64,000 nt of DNA from Verrucomicrobiia bacterium (GTDB lineage: Bacteria; Verrucomicrobiota; Verrucomicrobiia; Limisphaerales; Pedosphaeraceae), in assembly GCA_036268055.1 (NCBI GenBank), contig DATAUW010000030.1, positions 1 to 64,000 of the forward strand, written 5' to 3'. A program made the position numbers and the translations under genes. The notes beneath the pieces are model-generated. The model ran no database searches. It saw only the letters and a program-made list of their open reading frames with translations, and was not told the DNA's origin. Within the stretch, counting starts at the first letter, position 1; the number at the start of each line of letters is the position of its first letter. Positions 1-9,158 of the stretch are shown piece after piece.

Positions 1-108
1 ACAGACTTAGGGGATGCAAGTAAGGGAAAATTCACGCTTTTCAAACGCGCGAAAGGGGTCTTTCGAGCGTTCCCTTTTTAGTTCAACCACCAACCTACAG
101 GAGTTCTC

Positions 109-369
109 ATGATATTCGCAGTGTTCATTCCGCCCATTTACTTCCTCCTCAACAAACGAATCGGGATGTTTTTGCTTACGAGCGTGATGTTTGTCTTTGC
201 GCTCGGTTTTGCCATGACAGGGATTCTTCTTCCTGTATCCATCATCATGTGGATTGTTGCCATATTCCTAGCCGCTCGTGACCTGGGACGAAGGAAAAGG
301 ACTGAGATAATGACGCAAAATGCCGAACTCATCGCAACCAAGATGGCGGAGAAAATGCCGAAGCAATAA
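109..369 (+). CDS. Small two-helix membrane protein, unknown function
   Basis: 86 aa. Residues about 1-14 and 18-55 are strongly hydrophobic and give two or three short membrane segments, followed by a basic stretch (RDLGRRKR) and a charged tail, so the C-terminus probably faces the cytoplasm. The start is supported by an AGGAG motif about 7 bases upstream (around 99-104). The next gene, a lipoprotein, follows after 29 bases on the same strand, so the two may be co-transcribed. I recognise no family; the size and layout only resemble small stress-type membrane proteins. Confidence 0.6.
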   Translation: MIFAVFIPPIYFLLNKRIGMFLLTSVMFVFALGFAMTGILLPVSIIMWIVAIFLAARDLGRRKRTEIMTQNAELIATKMAEKMPKQ

Positions 370-398
370 ATCACTAGCCCCTCTTCCTAAAACCATAC

Positions 399-875
399 AT
401 GAAAATCACACACTCTCTTTTCCTTTGCCTCGTTCTCATTGCGCTCGCCGGATGCGCGACCCAGGTTGGCACAACTACATTTCCCGAGCCAACTGCGGGA
501 TTTACGCCAAAAGACACTTATGCGATTCCCTACGACAAAGTGTGGGATGCAAGCGTAAACGCCCTCGACAAAAATCGCATTGCCACGACGAGCATGGAAA
601 AGGCGTCGGGAACCATTGGAACCGATTATATTGAGGGGCCGAGCGCCCTCATCGCCGGTGGATTTGTTGGAGCGCAGAGCACGCGATATAAATTCAATCT
701 TGCTTTACGTAATCAGTCTAATGGCAGCGTCCGACTCAACATTCTCTGCAAAATTGAGAGCACGATCAAGGGTGGCTCCGGCGCGAGCCAATGGACGGAT
801 GTGACTTCGCAGAACCGCGAGCGGGCAACGAAACTGGAAACTTGGCTTTACGAAGAGGTCGAAAAAGGGCTGTAA
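399..875 (+). CDS. Putative outer-membrane lipoprotein, unknown function
   Basis: 158 aa. A type II signal peptide is visible: basic N-terminus, hydrophobic core, and the lipobox L-A-G-C near residue 19. This predicts a lipid-anchored protein in the periplasm or outer membrane. The mature part (about residues 35-158) has the form of small BamC-like or 'DUF-type' envelope lipoproteins, with a segment around IPYDKVWDASVNALDKN that is common to such proteins (Y.kVW.A...al). No catalytic motif is seen. It follows the small membrane protein by 29 bases. The assignment as a lipoprotein is firm; the role is not known. Confidence 0.7.
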   Translation: MKITHSLFLCLVLIALAGCATQVGTTTFPEPTAGFTPKDTYAIPYDKVWDASVNALDKNRIATTSMEKASGTIGTDYIEGPSALIAGGFVGAQSTRYKFNLALRNQSNGSVRLNILCKIESTIKGGSGASQWTDVTSQNRERATKLETWLYEEVEKGL

Positions 876-882
876 AAAATTC

Positions 883-900
883 CGGACACCATCGTGTCCG
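883..900. terminator. Hairpin after the lipoprotein gene
   Basis: A perfect 7-bp stem (CGGACAC / GTGTCCG) with a CATC loop begins 8 bases after the lipoprotein stop. On the plus strand no U-run follows. On the minus strand the hairpin is followed by a GAATTTTTT stretch. It may be a weak or bidirectional terminator. Confidence 0.35.
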
Positions 901-1038
901 TTAAACGGGTATTTGTAGCGTCGTGGCGATATGGATCGAATTCTGGAAGGAGAGCCGTCCTTTTTGGAGAAACAAACAGTGGACTTTATTTAAAGCCGTT
1001 TTAATATTCGGCGCCGGTTCGTATTTAGAAGGAATGAT

Positions 1039-4000
1039 ATGAAGATTGGAAATTGGATAAAGGGGTGTTTTTTAATTTTGCTCTGTCTCACGCAAGGTCG
1101 GATTCTTGCTCAATCAAATCCGCCGACTCCTCCCATGCCACCGCCAGGCCGAGTGCTGGACGCGTGGGAATTTCAAACCACCAATTGGGTTAGTTTCTTT
1201 CGCGATGAGCCGCTCTCCTTTTCCAATCTTTCTCTCACAGCCGATTGGGCCGGAAACGGCCTTCTTCTGGATTCCTCAAATTCCGCGTATCTCAACTACG
1301 CAATCGTGGCAACAAATGGGTGGACAAATATTTCCTTGCTCAACGGTTCTCTTGAATTGTGGTTTTCAGGAGACTGGAATTCGAGCGACGGCATCGGCAA
1401 TTGGGGCACCTTACTCGAAGCTGGAACTTGGAACACCAACGCGACCCTGAGAACCGGAGCATGGGGTATATATCTTTCGCCGGACGGATCGAATATTTAC
1501 TTTTCGTCCCAAACCACAAATTCCGGCACCAATTATTTAAACGCCCCGATCTCTTGGAATGCCGGCGATTGGCACTATTTGACCGTCACATATTCTCCTA
1601 CGAACTCCGCCTTATATTTAGAAGGCACCCTCGTCTCCAGTGGAGCGGGAGTTGCTACGAACTTATCGGTCGGAAGCAACTCTTTTTCAATCGGAAGCGA
1701 CGGAAACGGCACTGGCCTCCTCCAAGCACGAGGAGTTTTCAACAACCTTATCACCTATAATTATCAGCTTGATCCTGAGACGATCTCCAACAACTACGCC
1801 TACGATTCACAGAGTGTTTATCCTTTGCCGTCGAGCGGCGGCGGCTTTCATCATGACTCAACCGGACCACCGCCCATCCCTGGTGGTGGAAGCAACTCAT
1901 TAGACGATTTAGACCCCGGCCCTGGATTTTCTTCGCGGGTTTATGGAACAAATGATTTTTATCTCCAAGCGCTTCCTTTGGGAACGAATTCTTTCAATAA
2001 TAACACAAATGATATAACCGTATTGCTTCATGGAACCCTCTCTGCTGTCGCTTACGAAATTTGGAGCACAACGAATTTGCAGGCAGGAATGACTGATTGG
2101 GTCTTGGAGACAAATGTCATCGGGTTCCCCAATACAAATGTAACGGTGGCGATCATTCCGATGGGAAATAGGCCTACATTGTATTTCAAAGCCGTTTCGT
2201 TTTTGGATACGGATCAAGGCGGATTGCCTGATTGGTGGCAGCTAAAATATTTCGGCCGTTTAGGCGTTGACCCTTACGCCGATCCCGACGGTGATGGGTG
2301 GAATAATCTGCAAGAATACGTAAACGGCAGCAATCCTAATTCGCCTGATGGTCCGCCTCCGCCGCAAAATGCTTTTGAGGAACTCGATCCGAGCGGGACA
2401 AATGTCATCATTTCTTGGGCCGGAAGTCCGGGGCCGATTACGGGCTATGACATAAATAGTTTAGGATATGGCGATCTTGGTTCCGTGAGTTCACTGACAT
2501 TCACCAATTCTGACTTATATGCCTCCTATGATATTCCCGTCGGATACACTATTTCCGCAACTTCCTCTTATGGATCATCAATAGGTTCAGTCGTTGTCGC
2601 GGACAATTATTTGTGGAAGCAAATCAATCTCATCCGAGGGCCTCAAGGGCAACTGTATCTCACCATAATCAGCCCGGCGACCAATCTCGCTACGGTTCGT
2701 ATTTTCGGATATGCGGACGGACAAAGCACATTCGACGCTACCTTTCCTTCTTTTGACGTTCCGATAACCGCCTTCACAAACGGAATTGCCGCACTGCCGA
2801 CAAATAGCACTGACATTGCATTTGCTTATACTGCCGTATATGCTCGTGGAATCAGTAGCACCGGAGATTATAGCAATCCATCATTTTTTTATCTTGATAG
2901 CTCTTCTTGGTTGGCAGAAACCGGCACAACGTCGCATAGTGACTTTCCGAACGCCTCTACGGAGATGAAGCAAAACATCCAATTTTTATTGAGGGCGGCT
3001 ACTGTAGGTAGTGCATTTAATTGCGATACAGGGAACGCAGATTTTGTTAATCGTCAAATCAGTTATTCACCTTACTTCACGAGCAGCGCAAATGACTACG
3101 TTTATTCCGGATTTAGGAATTATACGGTTTATGATGCAATGCTGCCGGCCGAACAGAATTTCATATTCAATAATTTTGTATATAATTCTTCGTTTGGAAA
3201 GGGCATATATTATCCGCCTGCTGGCGATTTTGATGACAGCTTAATCGGATGGGGCGGCACCGGAGTGTCCTTTTTAGACACAACGACCGAAACGAATCAC
3301 ATTGCTTTCGATCCGCCCTTTCTTTTCAGTGGATACACAAATCCGATCCAATCAGCGCTCGGGATTAATAGCTCTCCGTATAATATTTTCGACCGCGACT
3401 TGGTCATCACGAACGATGTAACGGGCGGATTTGCGGATGTTGGGATCACGCCGCATCTGAACGGGACTTTGCAGATGTCGAGCGGGGTGCGTAACATTTA
3501 TGGGTTGACGATCAATAGCATTTTAGTCCTAAACAGCAATCGGTCGGTTACTCTTTCTGCCGGTTCGGAAATAGGCCCACTCGATACGAATCAACCGTCT
3601 TGTTTGTTCCTGAACGCAGCGATTCCAAGTCTTGAAACCGTAAGCTATTATTTCAATCAAAGTGAAAACATTGGCAGCAATCCGGGAGAGGGCAGTTTTT
3701 CAAATGCTTCGGAAACCCAATTGTTTATGTTAGGCTGCGGACAATCAATGTTGGTGGCGGGGTGGGCAAAGCAGGCCGTCACGAACGGCTATTCCGGCGT
3801 GTATGCTTATTTACAGCAGTATTTCGACAAAGCTTATGTGGCAGATACTAATGGTGTCGCTACTTCTACTCAGACTGGCATTTTGTCTCCCTTTGGCGAT
3901 TTTTACGCTACTCAACCGGGACCTGCGGCGCTTGTGACATTACCAGACAGTGACACCGGGCAACGAGGAACGAATATAATCCATGTGGTCAAATTACAAT

Positions 4001-5730
4001 TCGATGTGAACCATGACGGGCAAATGGATTTATCTCTGACAGGGCCAGACAATACGTCGCCCGATCACCCTTACGTTTTTTGGGTCAACAATAATTACGA
4101 CAGATTTAAACTTGATAAGGACGATGACGCATATTATCAGGACGATCTTGATCCTGTGGACATAAATGCGTTGCCGGTTCAACAGCGGGTTCCTGATTTT
4201 GCATATTCCACGAATGGATTGCCTTCGATACCGTGCACACGAGACCTCGAAGATTACGCGCGACTATGGATTCCTGGTTTGACCTCGCTTTTACAAGCAG
4301 CCTCCACTAATTACACGATTCGCTTGAGTGGCTACGGAATAAGGATTTATTCAGCGGTAGAAAGCGACGGAGGAACAAATTATTTGAGCGACAGCACCAC
4401 CGCTAATGCTCAAGTCTCGGACTCGTCCTCATTGTATCTTGGCACGCTTGATGGCTCATCCCATATTATTTTAAGTGGACGAACGAATTTAACTGAGCAC
4501 TTTATTTTCTGCGGCATCGGAGCAACGACCAGCTATGTGGTGTTGGAAGCCGTTGATGGAAACGGGAATGTAATTGGTCAGGCCACGGCATATATCCAAC
4601 TGGTGGATATCAAAAACTTGTATGAACGATGGACAGTGGGAGAACGTGCTCAATTCCCGCCGACCAACATTGTTCAATGTTCAGTTGACGATCTGCCTCC
4701 TGGTCAAAATGTCGGTTTCCAATATCCATACAATCCCGCTGTGGACACGAACAAGCCCTACATCCTTTACGTCCACGGTTGGAACATGACGACGTGGGAT
4801 AAGGACCGCTTTGCTGAAACTGCCTTCAAGCGATTGTATTGGCAGGGATACCAAGGCAGATTTGGTGCGTTCCGCTGGCCGACAGGAAATGGGTTTATCG
4901 GGGCTGGTTCTCTCGCCACTAACCTCACGGAAAAAGACAATTACGACAGCAGCGAGTTCAACGCTTGGCAGTCTGCATCCGGTTTGACAAATCTTTTAAC
5001 CTCCTTAAATGGGAAATATCCTAGCCGCGTATATCTTCTGGCTCACAGCATGGGCAATATCGTGGCGAGCGAGGCGTTGCGACTGTCCGGCGGACAAGTG
5101 GTCAATACTTACGTTGCGAGCCAAGGGGCGATTTCGGCGCACACCTACGATACGAATGCTGCCATTTACTCATTTTCTTATCCTCCTTTTTCGTCTTCAC
5201 CCGACACGCCCAATATTTACGGGAATTGGTTTGCTGGACTCAATGGCAGCGGAGCAGGGCGTATCATCAATTTTTACAACACTAATGATTATGCTCTGGC
5301 GCGCCCCCATTGGCAGCTTAATCAGTTATTTAAGCCAGACCAAGACGTGCTTGAAGGCACTACGAACTGGTATTACGGATATAGCGGAAGCATCGGTGAC
5401 CCGCCGCCGTGGAATCATTTTTATAAGCAAACATTCACCGGGAGCACAGTGATCAGTTTCAACATTGTCGCGAGCCTGAATGATCTTTACGAAGTCACTG
5501 CTTATGCAGCGCAATCCTACACGACGGCGTTGGGCGCAACCTCCGTAAGCCATGTGGCTGCAAATGTTGATTTAACGACTCTTTGGCCTTCGCCCGACCC
5601 TCTCGGGAATAATTACGGCTCCCACTTTTATCACAGTGCCGAATTTCGAGGCGACGCCCCGCCGGAGTGGAATTATTGGCATACGCTTCTAACTTCTCCA
5701 ACGACAGGTTTTAATATCAGTAACCCATGA
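1039..5730 (+). CDS. Large secreted LamG-domain protein with C-terminal alpha/beta-hydrolase
   Basis: 1563 aa with a signal peptide (about residues 1-24, ending near ILAQS). Visible parts in order: a LamG/concanavalin-like beta-sandwich (about 38-250); a proline/glycine-rich linker; the verrucomicrobial 'STTNL..G.TDW' module (about 330-385); a calcium-binding-type repeat, DPDGDGWNNLQEY, near 410-430; a long region without a recognised domain; and an alpha/beta-hydrolase near 1225-1420. In the hydrolase, VHGW near 1240 looks like the oxyanion region and AHSMG gives a nucleophile elbow with Ser1337. The start has a GAAGGA ribosome binding site. The stop overlaps the next start as ATGA. The segment is visibly AT-richer than the region after 8.4 kb. 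Substrate is unknown; a lipase, esterase or acyl-transferring role is possible. Confidence 0.75.
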   Translation: MKIGNWIKGCFLILLCLTQGRILAQSNPPTPPMPPPGRVLDAWEFQTTNWVSFFRDEPLSFSNLSLTADWAGNGLLLDSSNSAYLNYAIVATNGWTNISLLNGSLELWFSGDWNSSDGIGNWGTLLEAGTWNTNATLRTGAWGIYLSPDGSNIYFSSQTTNSGTNYLNAPISWNAGDWHYLTVTYSPTNSALYLEGTLVSSGAGVATNLSVGSNSFSIGSDGNGTGLLQARGVFNNLITYNYQLDPETISNNYAYDSQSVYPLPSSGGGFHHDSTGPPPIPGGGSNSLDDLDPGPGFSSRVYGTNDFYLQALPLGTNSFNNNTNDITVLLHGTLSAVAYEIWSTTNLQAGMTDWVLETNVIGFPNTNVTVAIIPMGNRPTLYFKAVSFLDTDQGGLPDWWQLKYFGRLGVDPYADPDGDGWNNLQEYVNGSNPNSPDGPPPPQNAFEELDPSGTNVIISWAGSPGPITGYDINSLGYGDLGSVSSLTFTNSDLYASYDIPVGYTISATSSYGSSIGSVVVADNYLWKQINLIRGPQGQLYLTIISPATNLATVRIFGYADGQSTFDATFPSFDVPITAFTNGIAALPTNSTDIAFAYTAVYARGISSTGDYSNPSFFYLDSSSWLAETGTTSHSDFPNASTEMKQNIQFLLRAATVGSAFNCDTGNADFVNRQISYSPYFTSSANDYVYSGFRNYTVYDAMLPAEQNFIFNNFVYNSSFGKGIYYPPAGDFDDSLIGWGGTGVSFLDTTTETNHIAFDPPFLFSGYTNPIQSALGINSSPYNIFDRDLVITNDVTGGFADVGITPHLNGTLQMSSGVRNIYGLTINSILVLNSNRSVTLSAGSEIGPLDTNQPSCLFLNAAIPSLETVSYYFNQSENIGSNPGEGSFSNASETQLFMLGCGQSMLVAGWAKQAVTNGYSGVYAYLQQYFDKAYVADTNGVATSTQTGILSPFGDFYATQPGPAALVTLPDSDTGQRGTNIIHVVKLQFDVNHDGQMDLSLTGPDNTSPDHPYVFWVNNNYDRFKLDKDDDAYYQDDLDPVDINALPVQQRVPDFAYSTNGLPSIPCTRDLEDYARLWIPGLTSLLQAASTNYTIRLSGYGIRIYSAVESDGGTNYLSDSTTANAQVSDSSSLYLGTLDGSSHIILSGRTNLTEHFIFCGIGATTSYVVLEAVDGNGNVIGQATAYIQLVDIKNLYERWTVGERAQFPPTNIVQCSVDDLPPGQNVGFQYPYNPAVDTNKPYILYVHGWNMTTWDKDRFAETAFKRLYWQGYQGRFGAFRWPTGNGFIGAGSLATNLTEKDNYDSSEFNAWQSASGLTNLLTSLNGKYPSRVYLLAHSMGNIVASEALRLSGGQVVNTYVASQGAISAHTYDTNAAIYSFSYPPFSSSPDTPNIYGNWFAGLNGSGAGRIINFYNTNDYALARPHWQLNQLFKPDQDVLEGTTNWYYGYSGSIGDPPPWNHFYKQTFTGSTVISFNIVASLNDLYEVTAYAAQSYTTALGATSVSHVAANVDLTTLWPSPDPLGNNYGSHFYHSAEFRGDAPPEWNYWHTLLTSPTTGFNISNP

Positions 5731-6788
5731 AAATCCGTAACTCAATATTGAGTCTCGTTGCCATAGTTGCGCTGCTGATCGCATTGATAATTTGGCATGA
5801 GAGCAAAAATTCAGCGAAACCATCCTCCGAAGTGGATGAACCGAATGTTGCGCCACAAGTTACCACTCCCTCCGTAGCGACTGCGCCTCCGCAAAGCAGC
5901 CCACCCGCGGCAAAACCTGCCAAAGGTGCCGACCTGTCGCTATCCCCGCCGCTGAGCAAGGCAGATCGGACAATCGGAATGCTTTCCACTTATAACGATG
6001 TTCCGATAGTGTTTTACGGCAGGGTCGAAGATCAGTTCAGTAACGCTGTGGCAAATGCCACCGTCAATTTTGATGTTCGAGTTTATAATGGCACAGAATC
6101 TACCGTGAAGCGTGGACAGGTAATGACGGATGCCGACGGCTTTTTTACCGTCTCGGGATATCGAGGGCAAGAGTTGGGGCTTGTTCCAAAAAAAATGGGC
6201 TATGTCCTGGCGACGACCGGCAGCGGCACATCCTTTAAATACTCAAAACTGGAAGAACATCCGTATGTGCCCGATGCTGCAAATCCAACCGTGATAAAAA
6301 TGTGGAAGCTGCAGGGCGCAGAGCCGTTGGTGACTATAGACCAACATTACAAAATCCCATTCACGGGTGCGCCCATCTTTGTTGATTTGGTGACAGGAAA
6401 AATCGTATCAACCGGCGGAGATTTAGAGATTATCGTGAAGCGCGCCGCCGGTGCCATCACGCAAGTCAATCATGGCGATTGGTCTGTAGAGTTTGCGCCT
6501 GTCAACGGAGGAATCATGGAGTCTGATTATCACACCTCTCAAGTTGCTTTTAGTGCTCCCGAAAATGGCTACCAAAACAGCCTTTTAGTGCAGATGAATC
6601 ACGACAATCCCGATTGGTTCGACAATATCCAAAAAGTGTTTTTTCTAACGAGCAGAGGCGGCCAGGTTTATAGCAAAGTTTCCGTTGATTTTGGGATTAA
6701 TTCCGACCCAGGCAGTATGATGTGGCTTCAATTCAAAGGAGTCGCGAATGCAAACGGCTCTCGAAATTGGGAAGCAACAGCACACTAA
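5727..6788 (+). CDS. Membrane-anchored protein with carboxypeptidase-regulatory-like domain
   Basis: 353 aa. An N-terminal signal-anchor (about residues 7-23) is followed by a low-complexity Pro/Ala/Ser linker (35-75) that could span the periplasm. From about 90 to 160 is a beta-sandwich resembling a carboxypeptidase-regulatory-like (CarboxypepD_reg) domain: FYGRVEDQFSNAVANATV, then a DADGFFTVSGYRGQ segment. The remaining C-terminal part is not recognised. The ATG overlaps the stop of the LamG/hydrolase gene by 4 bases, so the two are probably translationally coupled and work together at the cell surface. No catalytic residues are visible. Confidence 0.65.
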   Translation: MKIRNSILSLVAIVALLIALIIWHESKNSAKPSSEVDEPNVAPQVTTPSVATAPPQSSPPAAKPAKGADLSLSPPLSKADRTIGMLSTYNDVPIVFYGRVEDQFSNAVANATVNFDVRVYNGTESTVKRGQVMTDADGFFTVSGYRGQELGLVPKKMGYVLATTGSGTSFKYSKLEEHPYVPDAANPTVIKMWKLQGAEPLVTIDQHYKIPFTGAPIFVDLVTGKIVSTGGDLEIIVKRAAGAITQVNHGDWSVEFAPVNGGIMESDYHTSQVAFSAPENGYQNSLLVQMNHDNPDWFDNIQKVFFLTSRGGQVYSKVSVDFGINSDPGSMMWLQFKGVANANGSRNWEATAH

Positions 6789-7016
6789 TTCATTGGTGTC
6801 TCAATGCAGTGATTTTTAGCGGTGGTCAGAGTTCATGGCTTTGTGGAACCTTGTGACTGGTGAACTGTGGCCGTTCTCTTCTCGCGGAGTTGCCACAGTG
6901 CAAGACGAGCCGAAAAAACCAGGAAGTGCGTCGCCCGAATGATTATCGTCGTGGTATCGCTGGCGAAGGGACGGCATGACGTTTTCACATCGTCGCTGTG
7001 GCCTTCCTGTCCTTCC
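6789..7016. other. Intergenic stretch, nothing recognised
   Basis: 228 bases between two convergent genes. No RNA gene, clear terminator or credible ORF is seen; a leftward ORF here only extends across the end of the neighbouring gene. Confidence 0.4.
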
Positions 7017-8270
7017 TCACTTCCCTCGCATCCGAAACGTGACAGCCAACGCCACAGCGTCAAACATGTCCATGCGACGATCTTCATTTGTCCACGTGCG
7101 ACGTTTTGGCGGTAAACGTGACGCAAGTTCATCGGGAAACTGCCTTGCCAGAGTTTCGGCCATTTGGTGTTTTGTCCACTTTGAGTTGCTGAAGATCGAA
7201 CTTCGCAACTGGTTTACAGAAAGCAATCCCACTTTTAGCTTGCGCTTCCCTGCCGCCTTGATGATTTGCTGCTGTAACGTCTTGATCCGGGGAGCGCGGC
7301 GAGAGCTTTTGGAATCCACATTTGGAAGCAGCAAAATTCCCGGTTGAAAATATTCAATCAGCTTTTCTACCCTCGCAAGTGACTGAATGTTTTTGTCGCC
7401 TTTGACCTCCTTGCAACCAAGATCAACGAGCATGTTTGGCCCTTCCATGACGGCATCTCCATTCTCGAATTCTGGCCACTCAATGCGCCCTCCATTTGTA
7501 AACGGGTGGCGAAGCATACGACTTTCTGATTTCGTGAAGAGCCTAGGATTATGGAAACGCGCTAATTCGATGAAACGCAGCCCATATTCTCGGGTAAGCA
7601 GATGTGTTGTCCTTCCGGTCGCGTTTGATTTGAACATGAGGTCAAAGAAACGCCGTGCTTGAGCAGGAAGTATTTTTCTGCGGAAATCTGGAATAGCGTT
7701 AGCACAATGCGCTGCCATCGCAACCCCATAGCTCGCCGCCAATGATCTCTCAAAAACATAAGGGTCGTTGATTTCGGACGCCTCCTCGGTTAATTCGAAC
7801 AACGCAGCAGGGTCGCCAAGTCCGAACCAATATAAGGCGCGCGTAACCCTGTCGCGAAAATTACGAACTGTGGTGGTCAAAAGCCATAAGAGCCATTTGG
7901 CTCGAAGGCAGTCAGATTGTGTCCGTTTTTCAATTTTACTTTTCCAACGAGACTCTAAAGATTGCACGTCGGCGGCAACGTCAAGAACACGCTCAAATCC
8001 AAACCTGTCTGGAAAGTTCCGCCGAACCCACTCTGTCCATTGAAGGTCACGCTCACCGACAGGCATGGGCCTTAACACTGAATCCAAAAACGTAGCGTTG
8101 AGCGGATGGTTTGAAGCTCCTCTTGTTTGGTAGAGGCGTCGAAACAAACGATCTGAGCCTGGCCTTATTTGGCGAATATGCTCCGCCAATGCACTGATGG
8201 TCGTCTCATCAAGCAGATTTGCTTCGTTCGTTGCGGCAATTGCCAATACTCTTCTCAATTTCTCGACCAT
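7017..8270 (-). CDS. Chimeric protein: STAND/NACHT-protein tail joined to a RuvC-like domain
   Basis: 417 aa from the ATG at 8270; an in-frame start further upstream (8435) lies inside a palindromic repeat and is unlikely. Residues about 50-266 resemble the conserved C-terminal repeat region of large STAND/NACHT-type ATPases: NHPLNATFL, GERDLQWTEW, LLWLLTTTVRNFRDRVTRAL and NDPYVFERSLAASYG follow the pattern I know from such proteins. The P-loop ATPase and sensor parts are absent. Residues about 268-417 resemble a stand-alone RuvC/RNase-H-like protein of Verrucomicrobia: SLARVEKLI..., RRAPRIKTLQQQI, TKHQMAETLA, LPPKRRTW and the final FDAVALA with Asp404. The start of that fold, including the first strand, is missing. 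It is probably a deletion fusion or decayed defence gene, but the reading frame is open across the join. Confidence 0.55.
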   Translation of the reverse strand: MVEKLRRVLAIAATNEANLLDETTISALAEHIRQIRPGSDRLFRRLYQTRGASNHPLNATFLDSVLRPMPVGERDLQWTEWVRRNFPDRFGFERVLDVAADVQSLESRWKSKIEKRTQSDCLRAKWLLWLLTTTVRNFRDRVTRALYWFGLGDPAALFELTEEASEINDPYVFERSLAASYGVAMAAHCANAIPDFRRKILPAQARRFFDLMFKSNATGRTTHLLTREYGLRFIELARFHNPRLFTKSESRMLRHPFTNGGRIEWPEFENGDAVMEGPNMLVDLGCKEVKGDKNIQSLARVEKLIEYFQPGILLLPNVDSKSSRRAPRIKTLQQQIIKAAGKRKLKVGLLSVNQLRSSIFSNSKWTKHQMAETLARQFPDELASRLPPKRRTWTNEDRRMDMFDAVALAVTFRMRGK

Positions 8271-8324
8271 TATTCTCTGCCGTTTATTCTTGAAGGAAAT
8301 AATCGAGAGCAGAAACGGTATCAT

Positions 8325-8465
8325 AGCCCAGCAATTTATTGCTGGGTTGAATTCCCCTTTAAAACAAGTCCCGGCAGGGACGAAAGAAATCCAAGTGTGG
8401 AACCAAAACTTCCATACTCGCCCAACGCTTCTCATTAACCTCCAACTTCAGTTGGGGGAAACCCG
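8325..8465. repeat. Palindromic REP-like repeat with three hairpins
   Basis: Three short palindromes are packed here: CCCAGCAA/TTGCTGGG (8327-8346), GTCCC/GGGAC (8368-8381) and CCAACT/AGTTGG (8452-8465). The sequence between the last two includes CCAACGCTTCTCATT, which is close to a stretch at 17694-17710. Such mosaics are typical of REP-type repeats dispersed in verrucomicrobial genomes (recalled, not searched). Confidence 0.5.
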
Positions 8466-8480
8466 CTCCCGTGCGCGCAA

Positions 8481-8500
8481 GAAACTGTTTCAACAGTTTC
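8481..8500. terminator. Inverted repeat over the mazG stop
   Basis: 9-bp perfect arms GAAACTGTT / AACAGTTTC separated by two bases. It spans the mazG stop codon (8490-8492). No clear U-run follows on either strand, so a terminator role is uncertain. Confidence 0.3.
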
Positions 8501-9155
8501 TCAAATTTTCCTTCTCCCGCTTCCGCCACGCGCGCTCCTGCTTCTGCGTTTCCCCACGAAGCAATTCCTCCGCTGACCAGCCTTTTTCCCGCGCGTATTT
8601 TGCCAACGCAAACAATTCCCGTGCGACTTCACTTTTGTCGCGTCCTTTCAACGCCTTCGCACCCTTGGCGAGTAAACCCGCCTTCGCCGCTTTCTTGACG
8701 AGCTTTTCCGCGCGCAATAACGCGGGCAAATGTTTTGGAATTCCGTCCAGGGCGGAAGGACGTTCGTGCTTCGTGCCTTGCTTCTCCGCTTTTTTGATTT
8801 GCTCCCATTGCGTCCACACGGCGGCGACCGTCTTCGCTTTCGCATCGCCGAAAACGTGCGGATGCCTTCGCACCAATTTCTCCGCGATCGTGCGCGTCAC
8901 TTTTTCAAAATCGAATGCGCCGCGTTCCTTCGCCATCTGGCAATGGAAAACCACTTGCAACAATAAATCGCCAAGTTCCTCCACCATCTCATGATCGTCG
9001 CCCGCTTCGATGGCGTCCATCAACTCATAGACTTCCTCGACCGCGTGCCAGCGCAGCGTGCGATGGTCCTGCTCGATGTCCCACGGACAACCGCCCGGCC
9101 CGCGCAGCCGTGCCATCACTTCGAGCAATTCCGTAATCGCAGCTTTTTTTGGCAT
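8490..9155 (-). CDS. mazG: Nucleoside triphosphate pyrophosphohydrolase MazG
   Basis: 221 aa. Hydrolyses (d)NTPs to NMP and pyrophosphate, a house-cleaning role in the cytoplasm. The all-alpha NTP-PPase signature is clear: GGCPWDIEQDH near residues 21-31, then the metal-binding EExxE...EExxD pattern at E40/E41/E44 and E59/E60/D63. The protein is somewhat shorter than the E. coli enzyme (263 aa), with a degenerate second half rich in basic residues. It starts 3 bases after the proB stop, so it is the last gene of the leftward run. The family call is firm. Confidence 0.93.
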   Translation of the reverse strand: MPKKAAITELLEVMARLRGPGGCPWDIEQDHRTLRWHAVEEVYELMDAIEAGDDHEMVEELGDLLLQVVFHCQMAKERGAFDFEKVTRTIAEKLVRRHPHVFGDAKAKTVAAVWTQWEQIKKAEKQGTKHERPSALDGIPKHLPALLRAEKLVKKAAKAGLLAKGAKALKGRDKSEVARELFALAKYAREKGWSAEELLRGETQKQERAWRKREKENLRNC

Positions 9156-9158
9156 GGC

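Noticed and set aside
6833-7132. 99-aa minus-strand ORF
   Set aside because: Overlaps the end of the chimeric gene in another frame; no motifs or ribosome binding site.
7467-7472. EcoRI site at the chimera join
   Set aside because: GAATTC occurs at several other sites in the window, so it does not by itself indicate a cloning artefact.
8271-8435. Upstream start of the chimeric gene
   Set aside because: Would be translated from the palindromic repeat.
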